Positions 12,979 to 23,208 of a DNA stretch of 64,000 nt are shown here, piece after piece. The position numbers were made by a program, and so were the translations under genes. Source of the DNA: Neomicrococcus aestuarii. Lineage in GTDB: Bacteria > Actinomycetota > Actinomycetes > Actinomycetales > Micrococcaceae. The stretch spans positions 186,001 through 250,000 of the forward strand of contig NZ_JACHDR010000001.1 of the NCBI RefSeq assembly GCF_014201135.1, given 5' to 3'. Under the pieces are notes generated by a model that made no database searches, was not told where the DNA came from, and saw nothing but the letters and a program-made list of their open reading frames with translations. Each line of letters opens with the position of its first letter. The first letter of the stretch is position 1.

Positions 12979-14523
12979 TTGGACATCATTCGTATGAGCG
13001 CCGCGGAACTTGCCGCGGCCCTGCAGGCTGGAACCGTTACGTCGGTGGAAGCCGTTCAAGCACATCTGGACCGCATTGCTGCGGTTGATCCGGGCGATAA
13101 CGGCGTGCACGCGTACCTGCACGTCAACGCTGAAGAAGCGCTGGCCGTTGCAGCGGAAGTTGACGCTTTGCGCGCCGCTGGCGAAACCTTGCACCCCTTG
13201 GCCGGCGTCCCAATTGCTATTAAGGACCTGATTGTCACGAAGGGTCAGCCCACCACGGCTGGCTCCAAGATGCTTGAGGGCTGGATGTCGCCGTACGACG
13301 CCACGGTGATTGAAAAGATTCGCGAGGCGAAGCTTCCGATGCTGGGTAAGACCAACTTGGACGAGTTCGCGATGGGTTCCTCCACCGAGCACTCCGCGTA
13401 TGGAAATACGCGCAACCCGTGGGATCTGGGACGCATCCCGGGCGGATCCGGCGGCGGTTCGGCAGCAGCAGTTGCTGCCTTCGAAGCACCTCTAGCGCTC
13501 GGAACCGATACGGGTGGGTCTATCCGTCAGCCCGGTGCAGTCACCGGCACGGTGGGCTCCAAGCCCACCTACGGCGGAGTATCCCGCTACGGAGCCATCG
13601 CCATGGCATCCTCGTTGGACCAAATTGGCCCAGTAACCCGCACCGTTATGGACGCGGCGTTGCTTCATGAGCTCATTGGTGGCCATGATCCTAAGGACTC
13701 GACGTCCTTGAACGAGCCAGTTCCAGCCCTCGTTGCAGCAGCCGAGCAAGGTGCTGCGGGGGACTTGAGCGGAATGCGCATCGGTGTGATTCGCGAGCTT
13801 CAGGGCGACGGGTATGAGCCTGGCGTTCAGCAGCGTTTCGACGAAGCTCTCGAACTTCTTCGCGGCGCTGGCGCTTCCATTGTTGAAGTGTCCTGCCCTA
13901 ACCTGCAATACGCACTGGCTGCCTACTACCTGATCATGCCGTCCGAGGTTTCTTCCAACCTCGCGAAGTTCGACGGTGTCCGTTACGGCAAGCGTGTTGT
14001 TCCTACCGAGGGACCCGTGACCATCGAGCGCGTCATGGGATCCACCCGTGCAGCGAACTTCGGTGACGAAGTCAAGCGACGTATCATCTTGGGCACCTAC
14101 GCTCTGTCTGCCGGATACTACGACGCCTACTACGGCTCCGCCCAGAAGGTTCGTACGCTCATCCAGCGCGACTTCGAGGCGGCCTTCGCCGAGGCAGACG
14201 TTTTGATTTCTCCAACGTCTCCGACCGTTGCGTTCGAATTCGGCGCTAAGTCGGATGACCCGTTGGCGATGTACTTGAACGACGTTGCCACGATCCCCGC
14301 GAACATGGCCGGCATCCCGGGTATCTCCGTTCCTGGCGGTCTGTCCGAAGGATTGCCGGTGGGTATTCAGTTCTTGGCTCCAGCGCACGAGGACGCACGC
14401 ATGTACCGTGCGGGCGCCGCGTTGGAAGCTCTCTTGGAAAAGCAGTGGGGCGGGCCGTTGCTGGCTCAGGCTCCAGATATTGAAGCTGCCATCGCAGCTG
14501 CGGGACAGGGTGAGGTGGCCTAA
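12979..14523 (+). CDS. gatA: Aspartyl/glutamyl-tRNA amidotransferase subunit A, 514 aa
   Basis: Glutaminase subunit of GatCAB. The amidase-signature catalytic triad is visible: Lys in [10 protein letters not shown], cis-Ser in [13 protein letters not shown], and nucleophile Ser in [12 protein letters not shown]. Start choice: a TTG at 12979 has GGGGAG 7 nt upstream and gives [14 protein letters not shown], as in relatives; an ATG at 12964 would overlap gatC by 11 nt and use no ribosome site, and an ATG at 12994 is also possible. It follows gatC by 4 nt and is directly followed by gatB with no gap. Confidence 0.95.
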   Translation: MDIIRMSAAELAAALQAGTVTSVEAVQAHLDRIAAVDPGDNGVHAYLHVNAEEALAVAAEVDALRAAGETLHPLAGVPIAIKDLIVTKGQPTTAGSKMLEGWMSPYDATVIEKIREAKLPMLGKTNLDEFAMGSSTEHSAYGNTRNPWDLGRIPGGSGGGSAAAVAAFEAPLALGTDTGGSIRQPGAVTGTVGSKPTYGGVSRYGAIAMASSLDQIGPVTRTVMDAALLHELIGGHDPKDSTSLNEPVPALVAAAEQGAAGDLSGMRIGVIRELQGDGYEPGVQQRFDEALELLRGAGASIVEVSCPNLQYALAAYYLIMPSEVSSNLAKFDGVRYGKRVVPTEGPVTIERVMGSTRAANFGDEVKRRIILGTYALSAGYYDAYYGSAQKVRTLIQRDFEAAFAEADVLISPTSPTVAFEFGAKSDDPLAMYLNDVATIPANMAGIPGISVPGGLSEGLPVGIQFLAPAHEDARMYRAGAALEALLEKQWGGPLLAQAPDIEAAIAAAGQGEVA

Positions 14524-16035
14524 GTGTCGACGACCGAAGAACTTGTAGATTTCGACGTAGCACTCGAAAAGTATGATCCGGTGCTGGGTTTTGAAGTTCA
14601 CGTTGAGCTCAACACCAAGACCAAGATGTTCTCTGACGCACCGAATGCCTTCGGCGATGTGCCCAACACGAACGTCACTCCGGTTGATCTTGGCCTGCCG
14701 GGCGTCTTGCCCGTAGTCAACAAGACCGCGGTGGAGTACTCGATCCTCATTGGATTGGCCCTGAACTGCAAGATTGCCGAATCCTGCCGTTTCGCGCGCA
14801 AGAACTACTTCTACCCGGACACCCCGAAGAACTTCCAGACCTCTCAGTACGATGAACCGATCGCTTACGACGGTTACATCGACATTGAGCTGGAAGACGG
14901 CGAAGTGTTCCGCGTGGAAATCGAGCGCGCTCACATGGAAGAAGACGCCGGAAAGCTGACCCACATGGGTGGCAGCACCGGACGCATCCAAGGCGCCGAG
15001 TTCTCCTTGGTGGACTACAACCGTGCCGGTGTTCCGCTCGTGGAGATCGTGACGAAGCCAATCGTGGGCGCTGGTAAGCGTGCTCCTGAACTGGCTCGCG
15101 CGTACGTCGGTGCCATCCGTGAAATCGTCAAGAACCTCAACGTTTCTGACGCCAAGATGGAACGCGGCAACGTGCGTTGCGATGCCAACGTCTCCTTGAT
15201 GCTCAAGGGCGCCGACAAGTTCGGCACCCGCTCAGAGACCAAGAACGTGAACTCTTTGCGCGCTGTGGAGCACGCTGTTCACTTCGAGATTGAGCGTCAC
15301 GCGGCTGTTCTTGAGTCCGGTCAGAAGGTTGTTCAGGAGACCCGTCACTGGCACGAGGACACTCGTACCACCACGTCAGGGCGCCCGAAGTCAGATGCCG
15401 ACGATTACCGCTACTTCCCGGAACCTGATCTGGTTCCTGTGGTGACCACGCCGGAATGGATCGAAGAGCTTCGTGCTCGTTTGCCGGAACCTCCTGCCGA
15501 GCGTCGCAAGCGCTTGAAAGCCGAATGGGGCTACTCGGACGCCGAGTTCCGTGACGTGGTCAACGCCGGAATGACGGACCTGATCACCGACACCATCGCA
15601 GCCGGCGCAACCCCAGCGGTTGCTCGTAAGTGGTGGATGGGTGTGGTGTCCGGTCTGGCGAAGACCCAGGATGTTGACGCAGCAGATCTTGGTGTAACGC
15701 CTGCAACTATCGTTGAACTTCAGGGGCTGATTGACTCCAAGAAGATCAACGACAAGATCGCCCGTCAGGTTCTCGACTTCGTCTTAGCCGGAGAGGGCAC
15801 CCCAGCCGAGGTTGTTGAAAAGCGCAACCTCGCTGTGGTGAATGACGACTCCGCATTGGGCGCTGCAATTGATGAAGCGATGGCCCAAATGCCTGACGTG
15901 GTCGCCAAGATTCAGTCCGGCAAGGTTCAAGCTATCGGCGCGCTTATCGGCCCTGTCATGAAGGCTACCCGAGGCCAAGCCGACGCTGCTCGCGTGCGCG
16001 AGATTGTGCTCGAGAAGCTCGGTGTCGAGGGCTAA
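14524..16035 (+). CDS. gatB: Aspartyl/glutamyl-tRNA amidotransferase subunit B, 503 aa
   Basis: Kinase/transamidase subunit of GatCAB, which phosphorylates the misacylated tRNA and amidates it. Family hallmarks are FEVHVELNTKTKMFSDAPN near the N-terminus, DYNRAGVPLVEIVT near 165, DADDYRYFPEPDL near 290, and a C-terminal YqeY-like tRNA-binding helical domain (KIQSGKVQAIGALIGPVMKA). The start is a GTG immediately after the gatA stop. Length is normal. A strong bidirectional terminator lies 20 bp after the stop. Confidence 0.96.
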   Translation: MSTTEELVDFDVALEKYDPVLGFEVHVELNTKTKMFSDAPNAFGDVPNTNVTPVDLGLPGVLPVVNKTAVEYSILIGLALNCKIAESCRFARKNYFYPDTPKNFQTSQYDEPIAYDGYIDIELEDGEVFRVEIERAHMEEDAGKLTHMGGSTGRIQGAEFSLVDYNRAGVPLVEIVTKPIVGAGKRAPELARAYVGAIREIVKNLNVSDAKMERGNVRCDANVSLMLKGADKFGTRSETKNVNSLRAVEHAVHFEIERHAAVLESGQKVVQETRHWHEDTRTTTSGRPKSDADDYRYFPEPDLVPVVTTPEWIEELRARLPEPPAERRKRLKAEWGYSDAEFRDVVNAGMTDLITDTIAAGATPAVARKWWMGVVSGLAKTQDVDAADLGVTPATIVELQGLIDSKKINDKIARQVLDFVLAGEGTPAEVVEKRNLAVVNDDSALGAAIDEAMAQMPDVVAKIQSGKVQAIGALIGPVMKATRGQADAARVREIVLEKLGVEG

Positions 16036-16054
16036 ATAGACCAGCGATAGTGTC

Positions 16055-16101
16055 AAGAAAGGCGCGACCTCTTCCAAATTGGAACGGGTCGCGCCTTTCT
16101 T
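16055..16101. terminator. Bidirectional terminator between gatB and kbl
   Basis: The arms AAGAAAGGCGCGACC (16055-16069) and GGTCGCGCCTTTCTT (16087-16101) are perfectly complementary over 15 nt with a 17-nt loop. A/T ends on both sides suit the convergent gatB and kbl transcripts. Confidence 0.9.
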
Positions 16102-16108
16102 GCTGGAA

Positions 16109-17347
16109 TTATCTAGTTTGCTTCAGAAAGCGGTCTTCAACAGCCTGTCTGGCCGTAACAAACGCACGGACGCATTGGTCAATCTCCTGTAGAGAATGTC
16201 CGGCAGATAGTTGCACTCGTATCCGTGCCGCGTCTCGCGGCACAACGGGGTAGCTGAAAGCTGTCACGAAGACGCCGAGCTTGAGCATTTCATCGGCAAC
16301 GGCCGAAGCCTTATGGGCGTCGCCGAACATCACGGGGACGATGGCGTGTTCACCCGGCAAGAGTTCGAATCCTGCCTGTGTCATGGCTGATCGAAAATTC
16401 GCGGCAATGCGGAAGAGTTTTTCCCGCAACTCTCCTGATGCTTTGACGATGTTGAGTGCCTCGCGCGTCGCCTGCACAATGGCCGGTGCCAAAGAATTAG
16501 AGAAGAGGTAAGGCCGTGCTCGCTGTCGAAGTAGTTCGACAATTTCCGCACGCCCAGACACGTATCCTCCGGATGCGCCGCCTAGAGCTTTGCCGAAGGT
16601 TCCCGTGTAGATGTCTACACGCTCGCTCACTCCTAGATGTTCGGGGATTCCGGCACCGGTTGGACCCATGAATCCGACAGCATGAGAATCATCAACCATG
16701 ACCAATGCCCCGAATTCGTCGGCAAGATCGCAAATTTCGCGAAGGGGTGCGATGAATCCATCCATCGAGAACACGCCGTCCGTGACGATTACCGCTCGAC
16801 GCGGGCCAGTACCGTCGTTCAGCGTTTGCGCTGCCTCCAACTGTGCCCGTAAATCGGCCATATCTTGGTTTGCATAGCGGAAACGGTTCGCCTTGGACAG
16901 GCGAATTCCGTCGATGATGGAGGCGTGGTTAAGTGCATCGGAAATGATGGCATCTTCAGGGCCAAAAAGTGTTTCAAATACTCCGCCGTTCGCGTCAAAG
17001 CACGAGGAGAACAAGATGGTTGCTTCGGTACCCAGGAATTCTGAAACCTCGGATTCGAGCGCCAAATGAATGTCTTGTGTTCCGCAGATAAAACGAACTG
17101 ACGCCATGCCGAAGCCGTGTTCGTCAAGGCCCGCGTGGGCCGCGGCAATCAGGCGGGGATCGTTGGCTAGACCCAAATAGTTGTTGGCGCAAAAGTTCAG
17201 TACGGGCGCCGCAGGGGATCCGATGGAGCCGGCCTGGATAGAGGAATCCTGTGGGGAGTCAATATGCCGCTCGATCTTATAGAGGCCAGCTTCCCTGATG
17301 CCGAATATTTCCTCGGCGATGCTTGAAATTATTGACTCTTTGCCCAC
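16109..17347 (-). CDS. kbl: Glycine C-acetyltransferase (2-amino-3-ketobutyrate CoA ligase), 412 aa
   Basis: PLP enzyme that cleaves 2-amino-3-ketobutyrate with CoA to glycine and acetyl-CoA. Motifs: [17 protein letters not shown] near residue 52, [32 protein letters not shown] near 215 (PLP-contacting Asp and His), and the Schiff-base lysine in [14 protein letters not shown] near 250. It lies 2 nt after tdh on the same strand, so the two enzymes of threonine catabolism are co-transcribed and probably translationally coupled. Confidence 0.95.
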   Translation of the reverse strand: MGKESIISSIAEEIFGIREAGLYKIERHIDSPQDSSIQAGSIGSPAAPVLNFCANNYLGLANDPRLIAAAHAGLDEHGFGMASVRFICGTQDIHLALESEVSEFLGTEATILFSSCFDANGGVFETLFGPEDAIISDALNHASIIDGIRLSKANRFRYANQDMADLRAQLEAAQTLNDGTGPRRAVIVTDGVFSMDGFIAPLREICDLADEFGALVMVDDSHAVGFMGPTGAGIPEHLGVSERVDIYTGTFGKALGGASGGYVSGRAEIVELLRQRARPYLFSNSLAPAIVQATREALNIVKASGELREKLFRIAANFRSAMTQAGFELLPGEHAIVPVMFGDAHKASAVADEMLKLGVFVTAFSYPVVPRDAARIRVQLSAGHSLQEIDQCVRAFVTARQAVEDRFLKQTR

Positions 17348-17349
17348 GG

Positions 17350-18393
17350 TTAGGACCTCCAGTCGATGAGGACTTTTCCGCCTCGACCAGTGGTAGCTGT
17401 ATCAAAAGCGGTTTCCCATTGGGACGCTGGGAAGACGCCTGTAACAATGCTTGCGATGTTGGTGCGAAGTATGGCGTTGGACTCCAGCATGGCGCTCATG
17501 GCGTACCAAGTTTCAAACATCTCACGGCCATAGATGCCCCTGAGTGTCAGCATGTGCGTGACAACCTTTTGCCAGTCGAAGACGGCGGGTTCACTCGGCA
17601 ATCCAAGGAGGGCGATACGGCCGCCGTGGTTCATGTTCTCGATCATTTCCCGAAGAGCAGTAGAGCGACCGGACATTTCAAGTCCTACGTCAAAGCCTTC
17701 AACCATCCTCAATTGTTTCTGAGCTTCCTTAACTCGGTGCTCGGCCACGTTGACTGCAAGGTCCGCGCCCATTTTGCGAGCCAGGGACAAGCGCTCCTCT
17801 GAGACATCAGTGATGGCAATCTTTCGGGCACCTGCATGGCGAGCAACGGCCACGGCCATCAGTCCGATGGGGCCGGCACCTGTGATCAGGACGTCCTCTC
17901 CTACGAGAGGGAAGGAAAGCGCGGTGTGAACGGCATTCCCGAGTGGATCGAAAATGGCGCCGAGTTCGGGAGTGATGTTCTCATCTCTATGAACCCAGAC
18001 ATTGGCTTCTGGAATCACCACGTATTCGGCAAACGCACCATTGCGCTGGACTCCGACAGAAGAGGTGTTGATGCACATGTGTTTGCGGCCAGCTCGGCAG
18101 TTGCGACACATCCCGCACATCACGTGACCTTCTCCTGAAACCCGATCCCCGACCCGAACGTGGGTCGCTAACTCGCCCACCTCCACAACCTCGCCATAAA
18201 ACTCGTGGCCCGGAATCAGGGGAGTGGCAATCAAGTCTTGAGCTGCGGCGTCGTAGTTAAGGATGTGAATGTCCGTGCCGCAAATGCCGGACGTGTGGAC
18301 TCTAATTTTGACGTCATGCGGGCCGGTTTGCGGCTCCGGGACGTCAGTCAGCTCTAAGCCGGGTCGCGGCAGAGCTTTGAGAAGGGCTTTCAT
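17350..18393 (-). CDS. tdh: L-threonine 3-dehydrogenase, 347 aa
   Basis: Zinc-dependent medium-chain dehydrogenase oxidising threonine to 2-amino-3-ketobutyrate with NAD. Features in order: catalytic zinc Cys in [11 protein letters not shown] (near residue 38), GHEFYGEV (zinc His-Glu), four structural cysteines in [15 protein letters not shown], and the Rossmann glycine motif in [20 protein letters not shown]. It is the first gene of the tdh-kbl pair. The 163-bp gap to the divergent secreted-protein gene holds the promoters of both. Confidence 0.94.
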   Translation of the reverse strand: MKALLKALPRPGLELTDVPEPQTGPHDVKIRVHTSGICGTDIHILNYDAAAQDLIATPLIPGHEFYGEVVEVGELATHVRVGDRVSGEGHVMCGMCRNCRAGRKHMCINTSSVGVQRNGAFAEYVVIPEANVWVHRDENITPELGAIFDPLGNAVHTALSFPLVGEDVLITGAGPIGLMAVAVARHAGARKIAITDVSEERLSLARKMGADLAVNVAEHRVKEAQKQLRMVEGFDVGLEMSGRSTALREMIENMNHGGRIALLGLPSEPAVFDWQKVVTHMLTLRGIYGREMFETWYAMSAMLESNAILRTNIASIVTGVFPASQWETAFDTATTGRGGKVLIDWRS

Positions 18394-18460
18394 TCACCTA
18401 TCCCACCACTCGTAATCGTACGGTGCAAGCTGCATCACAACACGCCGTGATAACGCCGTT

Positions 18461-18489
18461 TTGATTCTTAGTTGTAACGTTGTTATTCT
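18461..18489 (+). promoter_or_regulatory. Candidate sigma-70-type promoter for the secreted protein gene
   Basis: TTGATT (18461-18466) and TATTCT (18484-18489) are spaced 17 nt apart, a good housekeeping match for this genome, and would leave a leader of about 60 nt before the ATG at 18557. The assignment rests on sequence match alone. Confidence 0.45.
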
Positions 18490-18556
18490 CATGTTGTGCT
18501 TGAGCGTTGCTCGAAGCAACTTACTCACCGTTCACACAATTTTCGAGAAGAATCCC

Positions 18557-19408
18557 ATGACTGAAATCACCACGCGCCCTACTATTTCGCGCCGAAAAAT
18601 CGCCCAATCAATGGCGTGGACTGTTCCCGTCATTGCCCTCGCTGGAGCGGCGCCTGCAATGGCTGCGTCTCGGCTGAGTGGGTGTGCCACGTTGAAGTGG
18701 ACAGACACAACACTTTCTGGAACTCAGGGAACGAGCGGAATCCGAACTGGAAGCATCACCCTTCCTGAGGGATCGCTTGTGACCGTTAGGGTGACGCAGC
18801 ATCGGATCGGCGGGCAGCCGGGCCGCGACATCAACTCGGGAAAAGCCGCGCCGACTTCAATTTATGGTGACTTCAGTGCAACGGCGGCTGGGGCTCAGCA
18901 AGCGTGGGCGAACGGCGTTACAAGCAACCAGAGTTCGCTCTACGTGGTTGCAGCAGGAAGCAGTTCGTCAGTGCTCACCTTGAATCAAGGAACGTCAACG
19001 TCGGCGAATGGAACCACCCGCGGTCAAGAGACGCTTACGTTCTCCTTTGAGTCAAGTACTGGCAAGGTTCTTACGCCAACATCGATTACCTTCAACGCGT
19101 ATGACGTGACTAGTCAGCTCACCAATATGAACAATGCCGCCTACTACACGGATTCACTGAGCTTCTCTGGAGCGACGGCAACCTACGGGACGGCGGTAGG
19201 AGCCCCGTCTATTTACGAGGCGTTACCAGGAAGCTTGTCATCATTAGGGACGAAAACCTCAACCAGCGCGGGCAATTATATTCCGGTGACGCTTACGCCG
19301 ACATCCGCTACGCCAATCATCACGTATATCAACGCTAGTACAACTCCACTGGTTCCAAGCAGCAACTACCAATATGTAGGAATTGGTGATCTCAAGGTTT
19401 GCTTCTAG
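18557..19408 (+). CDS. Secreted protein of unknown function with Tat-type signal peptide, 283 aa
   Basis: I do not recognise a functional family. The N-terminus has a twin-arginine motif (SRRKIAQS, Arg12-Arg13), a hydrophobic core (WTVPVIALAGAAPA) and a likely cleavage site after AMA near residue 36. The mature part is Ser/Thr/Gly rich with beta-strand character, one early cysteine (LSGC) and one near the C-terminal end (KVCF), which could form a disulfide. Such proteins in Micrococcaceae are surface or secreted. The start at 18557 was chosen because it puts the twin arginines at the usual distance; an earlier in-frame start at 18461 lies on the promoter. It is divergent from tdh. Confidence 0.75.
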   Translation: MTEITTRPTISRRKIAQSMAWTVPVIALAGAAPAMAASRLSGCATLKWTDTTLSGTQGTSGIRTGSITLPEGSLVTVRVTQHRIGGQPGRDINSGKAAPTSIYGDFSATAAGAQQAWANGVTSNQSSLYVVAAGSSSSVLTLNQGTSTSANGTTRGQETLTFSFESSTGKVLTPTSITFNAYDVTSQLTNMNNAAYYTDSLSFSGATATYGTAVGAPSIYEALPGSLSSLGTKTSTSAGNYIPVTLTPTSATPIITYINASTTPLVPSSNYQYVGIGDLKVCF

Positions 19409-19420
19409 GAGCACAAAGTG

Positions 19421-19456
19421 TCGGCGCGGCGCCTAAACCCCCAGGCGTTGCGCCGA
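19421..19456 (+). terminator. Hairpin after the secreted protein gene
   Basis: TCGGCGC-GG-CGCCT and AGGCG-TT-GCGCCGA pair around a 7-8-nt C-rich loop with one 2-nt internal mismatch, 12 nt after the stop codon. No long T run follows, so the terminator call is moderate. Confidence 0.55.
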
Positions 19457-19526
19457 TATTCAGTTCAAATGACAAATGCACTGATAGGTGGCTACTAGAT
19501 CATGTGGTCGGCTCTGACGCGCCCCT

Positions 19527-20440
19527 TTATCTATAGCGTGCCTTCAACGCGTCACGGGGGAAGGCTTCGATCAAACCGTCGACGAGACTTTCGATTTGGA
19601 CCGGCTGTTCCCACGAAGCGATAAGGTTGTCAGTCGATCGTATGGCTACGTCGATCGACATTGAACGGGCTTCGATGCCGAAGGCGGAATAGTAGTCATG
19701 GAACTTATAACCTGCGCCTTCGACGGCACTACTAATTGGTGTCCAGATATTGGGGACGCCCAATGCGTCTGAGCACACCAATCCGTGGAGACTCGACGAA
19801 ACGATGAATTGACTCGCAGCAATTTGCACTAAGACCAATCGGGGATCAGCTGCGGGGTCGATAATTTGAATGTCTGGGGATTTTCCTCGGAACTCGTTGA
19901 GCTTGTCGGAATATTTTTCGCGAATGTGTGGTATGATACCTACACGATATCGCTTCTGGACTGATTGAAGGCTGGGGTACATTCGACTGACCAGAAGCCC
20001 GGGGTCTCCGAGTGGTATAGGCGAATCGCTGAGATGTTGGAGTCGCGCTCGCGTAAGAGCTCCCCGAACAGCGCACGGCGTCACTGCTGTTCCGCTCCAG
20101 GCCGGACCATCTTGGATATATCCGGATCCCAGATGTATGGATTTGTCCGATTTCGATACTTCTCGAATGTGTCAAGGACCTAACCAACGGCCGTAAGGTC
20201 TGCGCCTGCATAGTGTGCTTCCCTTACTGGCGCGCCCAATACAAAACTAGTGATGAGTGGGCTTAGAGCATCTCCAAAGTTTCGTCCGCTGTAATAACCC
20301 AGATGCACAGTTTGATGCCGTAGACCGTGTGGCACTTGGGACTTAGCCAGCATCAATGCACTGCGAATTTTCCATCGTGTCGCAGTAGAAATGGGGAGGC
20401 GTCGAGGTCTTATAGATTTAATCCTAGTCGGAGGAGCCAA
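19527..20440 (-). pseudogene. Polysaccharide pyruvyl transferase family pseudogene (stop codon plus 1-nt deletion)
   Basis: Reading from the ATG at 20438-20440, the frame gives a pyruvyl-transferase N-terminal half containing GYYSGRNFGDALSPLI, then meets a TAG at 20180-20182 after LTAVG. Past that stop the same frame continues sensibly (VLDTFEKYRNRTNPYIW) until 20128-20130. There, adding one G to the GGG run would restore the family sequence (WGSGYIQDG, then CAVRGALTRARL, GDPGLLVSR, YRVGIIPH and SSLHGLVCSDALGVPN). Two lesions, one a homopolymer length change, break a gene of about 305 codons. A sequencing error could explain the frameshift but not easily the stop. It would have decorated surface glycans with pyruvate ketals. 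The 205 bp upstream, to the next gene, show nothing else I can identify. Confidence 0.82.
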
Positions 20441-20645
20441 TGTTCCTGATCATGAAGATCCTGGTCGGTCTGGCAACATGATTCCCCGATCGGGGAATCG
20501 CGTTTTCGTTGGATTGAGGACTGGGGCATTGGCCGCGCTGACAAGTTCTAACTAACTTTCTGACTACCGATTATAATCTGGCTTGACAGATCAACTCTTC
20601 AAAACTGCCAGAAAATCAAGTTGAACTTGCTTGCTGAATATTTGC

Positions 20646-21506
20646 TTACCTGTGACCCCACAATTGCGGCTTCAAACGGTTATCGATCCGCAGATGAGTG
20701 TTGTATTTTAGACAAAGGGGCTCAAACACTTGCGACCCGATTCGTGTCCAAGGAACCGGGTACCCGTCCGTTGTTCCGTATGCGTCCCCTGGAAATTGTT
20801 CCAAGAGGTCTTGATAGTAGCTGACCCGCCTGTTCACTTCGTGAAACCAATCGTGAGTCAGCGGAGTGTTCGAACGCACTAGCTTGCCGCTAAATCCAAT
20901 GAGACGTGAATAATTTCGATGGATATCTCGAGCAAGCTCGCCTGGAAAGTATGTTGCCTCACTAACGCGTGGTAGCCGATAGCCTGCAATCCAAGCATCC
21001 GTTTCCTTCTCAAATGCTTCGAATGAATCCCTCCATGGAACTGGATGCTTTTTGATACCGGTAAAGCCCCCACCATGATGATGCATGAGGTATGCGTGGA
21101 TGTAATCAGATTGGTGGACTGCCGACAATAGTCTGAAGGCTGGGTGTAGGGGCGATCCCTCAACGATGAAAGTATCGAGATTCTGATAAGTAACTAGTTG
21201 CACGTCTAAGTCGCTATTCTGCGCCAGGATCGACTCATAACAAGAACGCCTATTATCCGACATTTCCTGTTCCCCGAACCATGCGCACCAAATGCGATGA
21301 GGGAACCCGCTCTTCACAGATGGGTCGTGGGTACTAGGGAGTGCCGTGAAATCCAGTGGGTAATTGCTGGCATCAAATTGGAAGTCGACGAACTTGCTCC
21401 GCAATCTATACCCGGTGTCGCGAAGCTCTTCTGCCAGGAATTTGGCTTTTTTCTTTCCGAGGAATAATTGATGCTTAATTTTTTTGATATTTGCGATGGC
21501 AGTCAT
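20646..21506 (-). CDS. Capsular polysaccharide / OCH1-like sugar glycosyltransferase, 286 aa
   Basis: It resembles glycosyltransferases with the sugar-binding DXD-containing fold (capsular polysaccharide synthesis type). Visible are PHRIWCAWFGEQEMS near residue 70, YESILAQNSDLDVQLVTY, SAVHQSDYIHAYLMHHHGGG near 145, and a C-terminal TRIGSQVFEPLCLKYN. In the family HGGG is usually followed by a D-x-D (for example YSDIK); here it reads GGGFTGIKK, so the metal-binding Asp seems to be missing or shifted. Part of the low-GC glycan island. No signal peptide or membrane segment. The acceptor is unknown. Confidence 0.7.
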   Translation of the reverse strand: MTAIANIKKIKHQLFLGKKKAKFLAEELRDTGYRLRSKFVDFQFDASNYPLDFTALPSTHDPSVKSGFPHRIWCAWFGEQEMSDNRRSCYESILAQNSDLDVQLVTYQNLDTFIVEGSPLHPAFRLLSAVHQSDYIHAYLMHHHGGGFTGIKKHPVPWRDSFEAFEKETDAWIAGYRLPRVSEATYFPGELARDIHRNYSRLIGFSGKLVRSNTPLTHDWFHEVNRRVSYYQDLLEQFPGDAYGTTDGYPVPWTRIGSQVFEPLCLKYNTHLRIDNRLKPQLWGHR

Positions 21507-21885
21507 AGAAATTAGATCTCCTCAGTGACAATGGGAACGCACTGCATTCGAATTTTAGTGGGTTTTATTAGGACTTGATGTGGAGGGCCCCACCATAAAG
21601 CGTAGGCCTGGTAACCACACTTGGGCCATTGTTTAGCGCTTAAAATGCTAGCGGGGTGAGCCGCACTGGTCTTTTGTGAGTTGCTCTGTGCCGTAGCACA
21701 GGAAGCTGAAACGCCTGAGAGACAAGAACAAATTCGAGGAACCGAACTTTCGACGGTGGCGATGATCATGCGGTAGCGAATGAGCCACAATGGTCTAGCT
21801 GAAGAAATGAACGTGAGTCTTCGTGGACCGTATGAGCACCTGAGGACAGCGATAACATTCCATAGTTGTCAGAACCAGCAAACAT
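21507..21885. other. 379-bp non-coding stretch in the glycan island
   Basis: No recognisable gene, RNA or repeat. An open frame on the minus strand (21512-21790) has no ribosome site and no family resemblance. A short inverted repeat, GTGC...GCAC near 21690-21706, is too weak to interpret. It may hold debris of a lost gene. Confidence 0.4.
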
Positions 21886-23142
21886 TTATGAACCGGACCG
21901 CTTCTGGTGCGCACGAAGTCGTCTAACGGCTGACTTAGACGTGTCGAACGGCGCCCGAGCGGCGTATTGCCAGTATATAAGGCGACGTTGAGAAGCTACT
22001 GCATTGCGGGCCGACGCCCAAGTCTTGATGGAGACTTCTAATTCCTTGACCATTCCCATGGATCGTTGTTTCAATTTTTCCGAATCTATTCGTGCGGACG
22101 AAATAGTTCCAAGAGACAAGGACTGCTGGACTGCGTCTGCAAGCTTTCTCGCCGAAACCCCGGCCGGCATGGTCGGATCCCAGTCGGCAGAATAGATTTC
22201 GGTCTTTGGTCTTTGCAAGCTCACCCGCGGAACATTGTAGGACGCCGCAACAATGCGCACGTGCAGGGAATGACCAATCACCAGCCGTGACTCAGCGATC
22301 AGTTGCACAATTTGTCGGGGATGACGGTCATGCGAGACAAGAACATCGATCCCTTCCAAGGCTGCCCGCATGCGTTCTGCGATGATGCTTAAGTTTTCAA
22401 GGCTGTCATGACCCGGCGAAACGCCAGCAGCGAACAAGATTACAGTGCGCAATCCGTGTGCTGCAGCCACTCGCGCAGCTTCAATCAGCCCAAGCGTGGT
22501 GGTTTCGAACCCTTGTTCATGGATGAACTCATCGGAGATCTGAACGGCCACTTGATCTTTCGCGGCCTTACCCAACTCTGGCCATGCCAATGAAATAGCA
22601 TGTATCGTATCTGGAGCGAGGCTCGCGCGAACTCCCCATTTGTGAGCTAATGCTAGCGATGGACGGTCGCGGACCGTGATTCCTTGGGAGCCTTTTAGCG
22701 CCTGATGTAGACGACGGCCGTGGGGAATTCTTAAGCTACCAGACGGCCAGATTCCCACGGAGCTCGCAAACACAGGAGTATCTCTGTTGAGCTTAGAATT
22801 TCGCACTTCGGGTACATATGGCAGGCCGGAGGGGTCAATACTGGCAATTTCCGGAACCCCGTTCATCAGCTGGGCTGCGCGTGCCATGGAGATCGGAACG
22901 GAAGCTCCTCCGGCCAGTACGAGTGCATCAAATCTCGTTGCTAACAAAGAGCTATCAAAATCTTTAATCGACAATCCCAAGAGCGCTTCTGTGTCGGCTG
23001 GAAATCTACTCAAGAGCCGAACCTGCAGGTCGTTTCCCCACGCGTCATTGAGTAACATCGGATACAGTAAGTCGCCGAAGTTGTCACGCTCAAATGCGCC
23101 CGTGAGCCCAATAATCAAGGGCAAATCAGTCTTAAGGATCAT
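21886..23142 (-). CDS. Polysaccharide pyruvyl transferase family protein, 418 aa
   Basis: Intact member of the family broken at 19.5-20.4 kb. Motifs: GLTGAFERDNFGDLLYPMLL at the N-terminus, ALVLAGGASVPIS near 90, VFASSVGIWPSG near 130, GITVRDRPSLALAHKWGV near 160, and a C-terminal LIAESRLVIGHSLHVRIVAASYNVPRV. The family transfers pyruvate from PEP to sugars of surface polymers, or is a degenerate relative of such enzymes. It has no signal peptide. An ORF-start ATG lies after a short AT-rich gap to the next glycosyltransferase, which runs in the same direction. Confidence 0.8.
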   Translation of the reverse strand: MILKTDLPLIIGLTGAFERDNFGDLLYPMLLNDAWGNDLQVRLLSRFPADTEALLGLSIKDFDSSLLATRFDALVLAGGASVPISMARAAQLMNGVPEIASIDPSGLPYVPEVRNSKLNRDTPVFASSVGIWPSGSLRIPHGRRLHQALKGSQGITVRDRPSLALAHKWGVRASLAPDTIHAISLAWPELGKAAKDQVAVQISDEFIHEQGFETTTLGLIEAARVAAAHGLRTVILFAAGVSPGHDSLENLSIIAERMRAALEGIDVLVSHDRHPRQIVQLIAESRLVIGHSLHVRIVAASYNVPRVSLQRPKTEIYSADWDPTMPAGVSARKLADAVQQSLSLGTISSARIDSEKLKQRSMGMVKELEVSIKTWASARNAVASQRRLIYWQYAARAPFDTSKSAVRRLRAHQKRSGS

Positions 23143-23208
23143 GCTACACAGTATAGGTGCGCAACTATGTATGAATCTAAGTAAATTATCGAAATGCGAT
23201 TAGAAACT

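Noticed and set aside
13492-14991. Long open frame antisense to gatA/gatB (499 codons)
   Set aside because: Typical antisense shadow in GC-rich coding DNA: no ribosome site and no family motifs, and it runs through two well-supported genes.
21512-21790. 92-codon minus-strand frame in the glycan island
   Set aside because: No ribosome site, odd amino-acid composition and no family resemblance; treated as non-coding.
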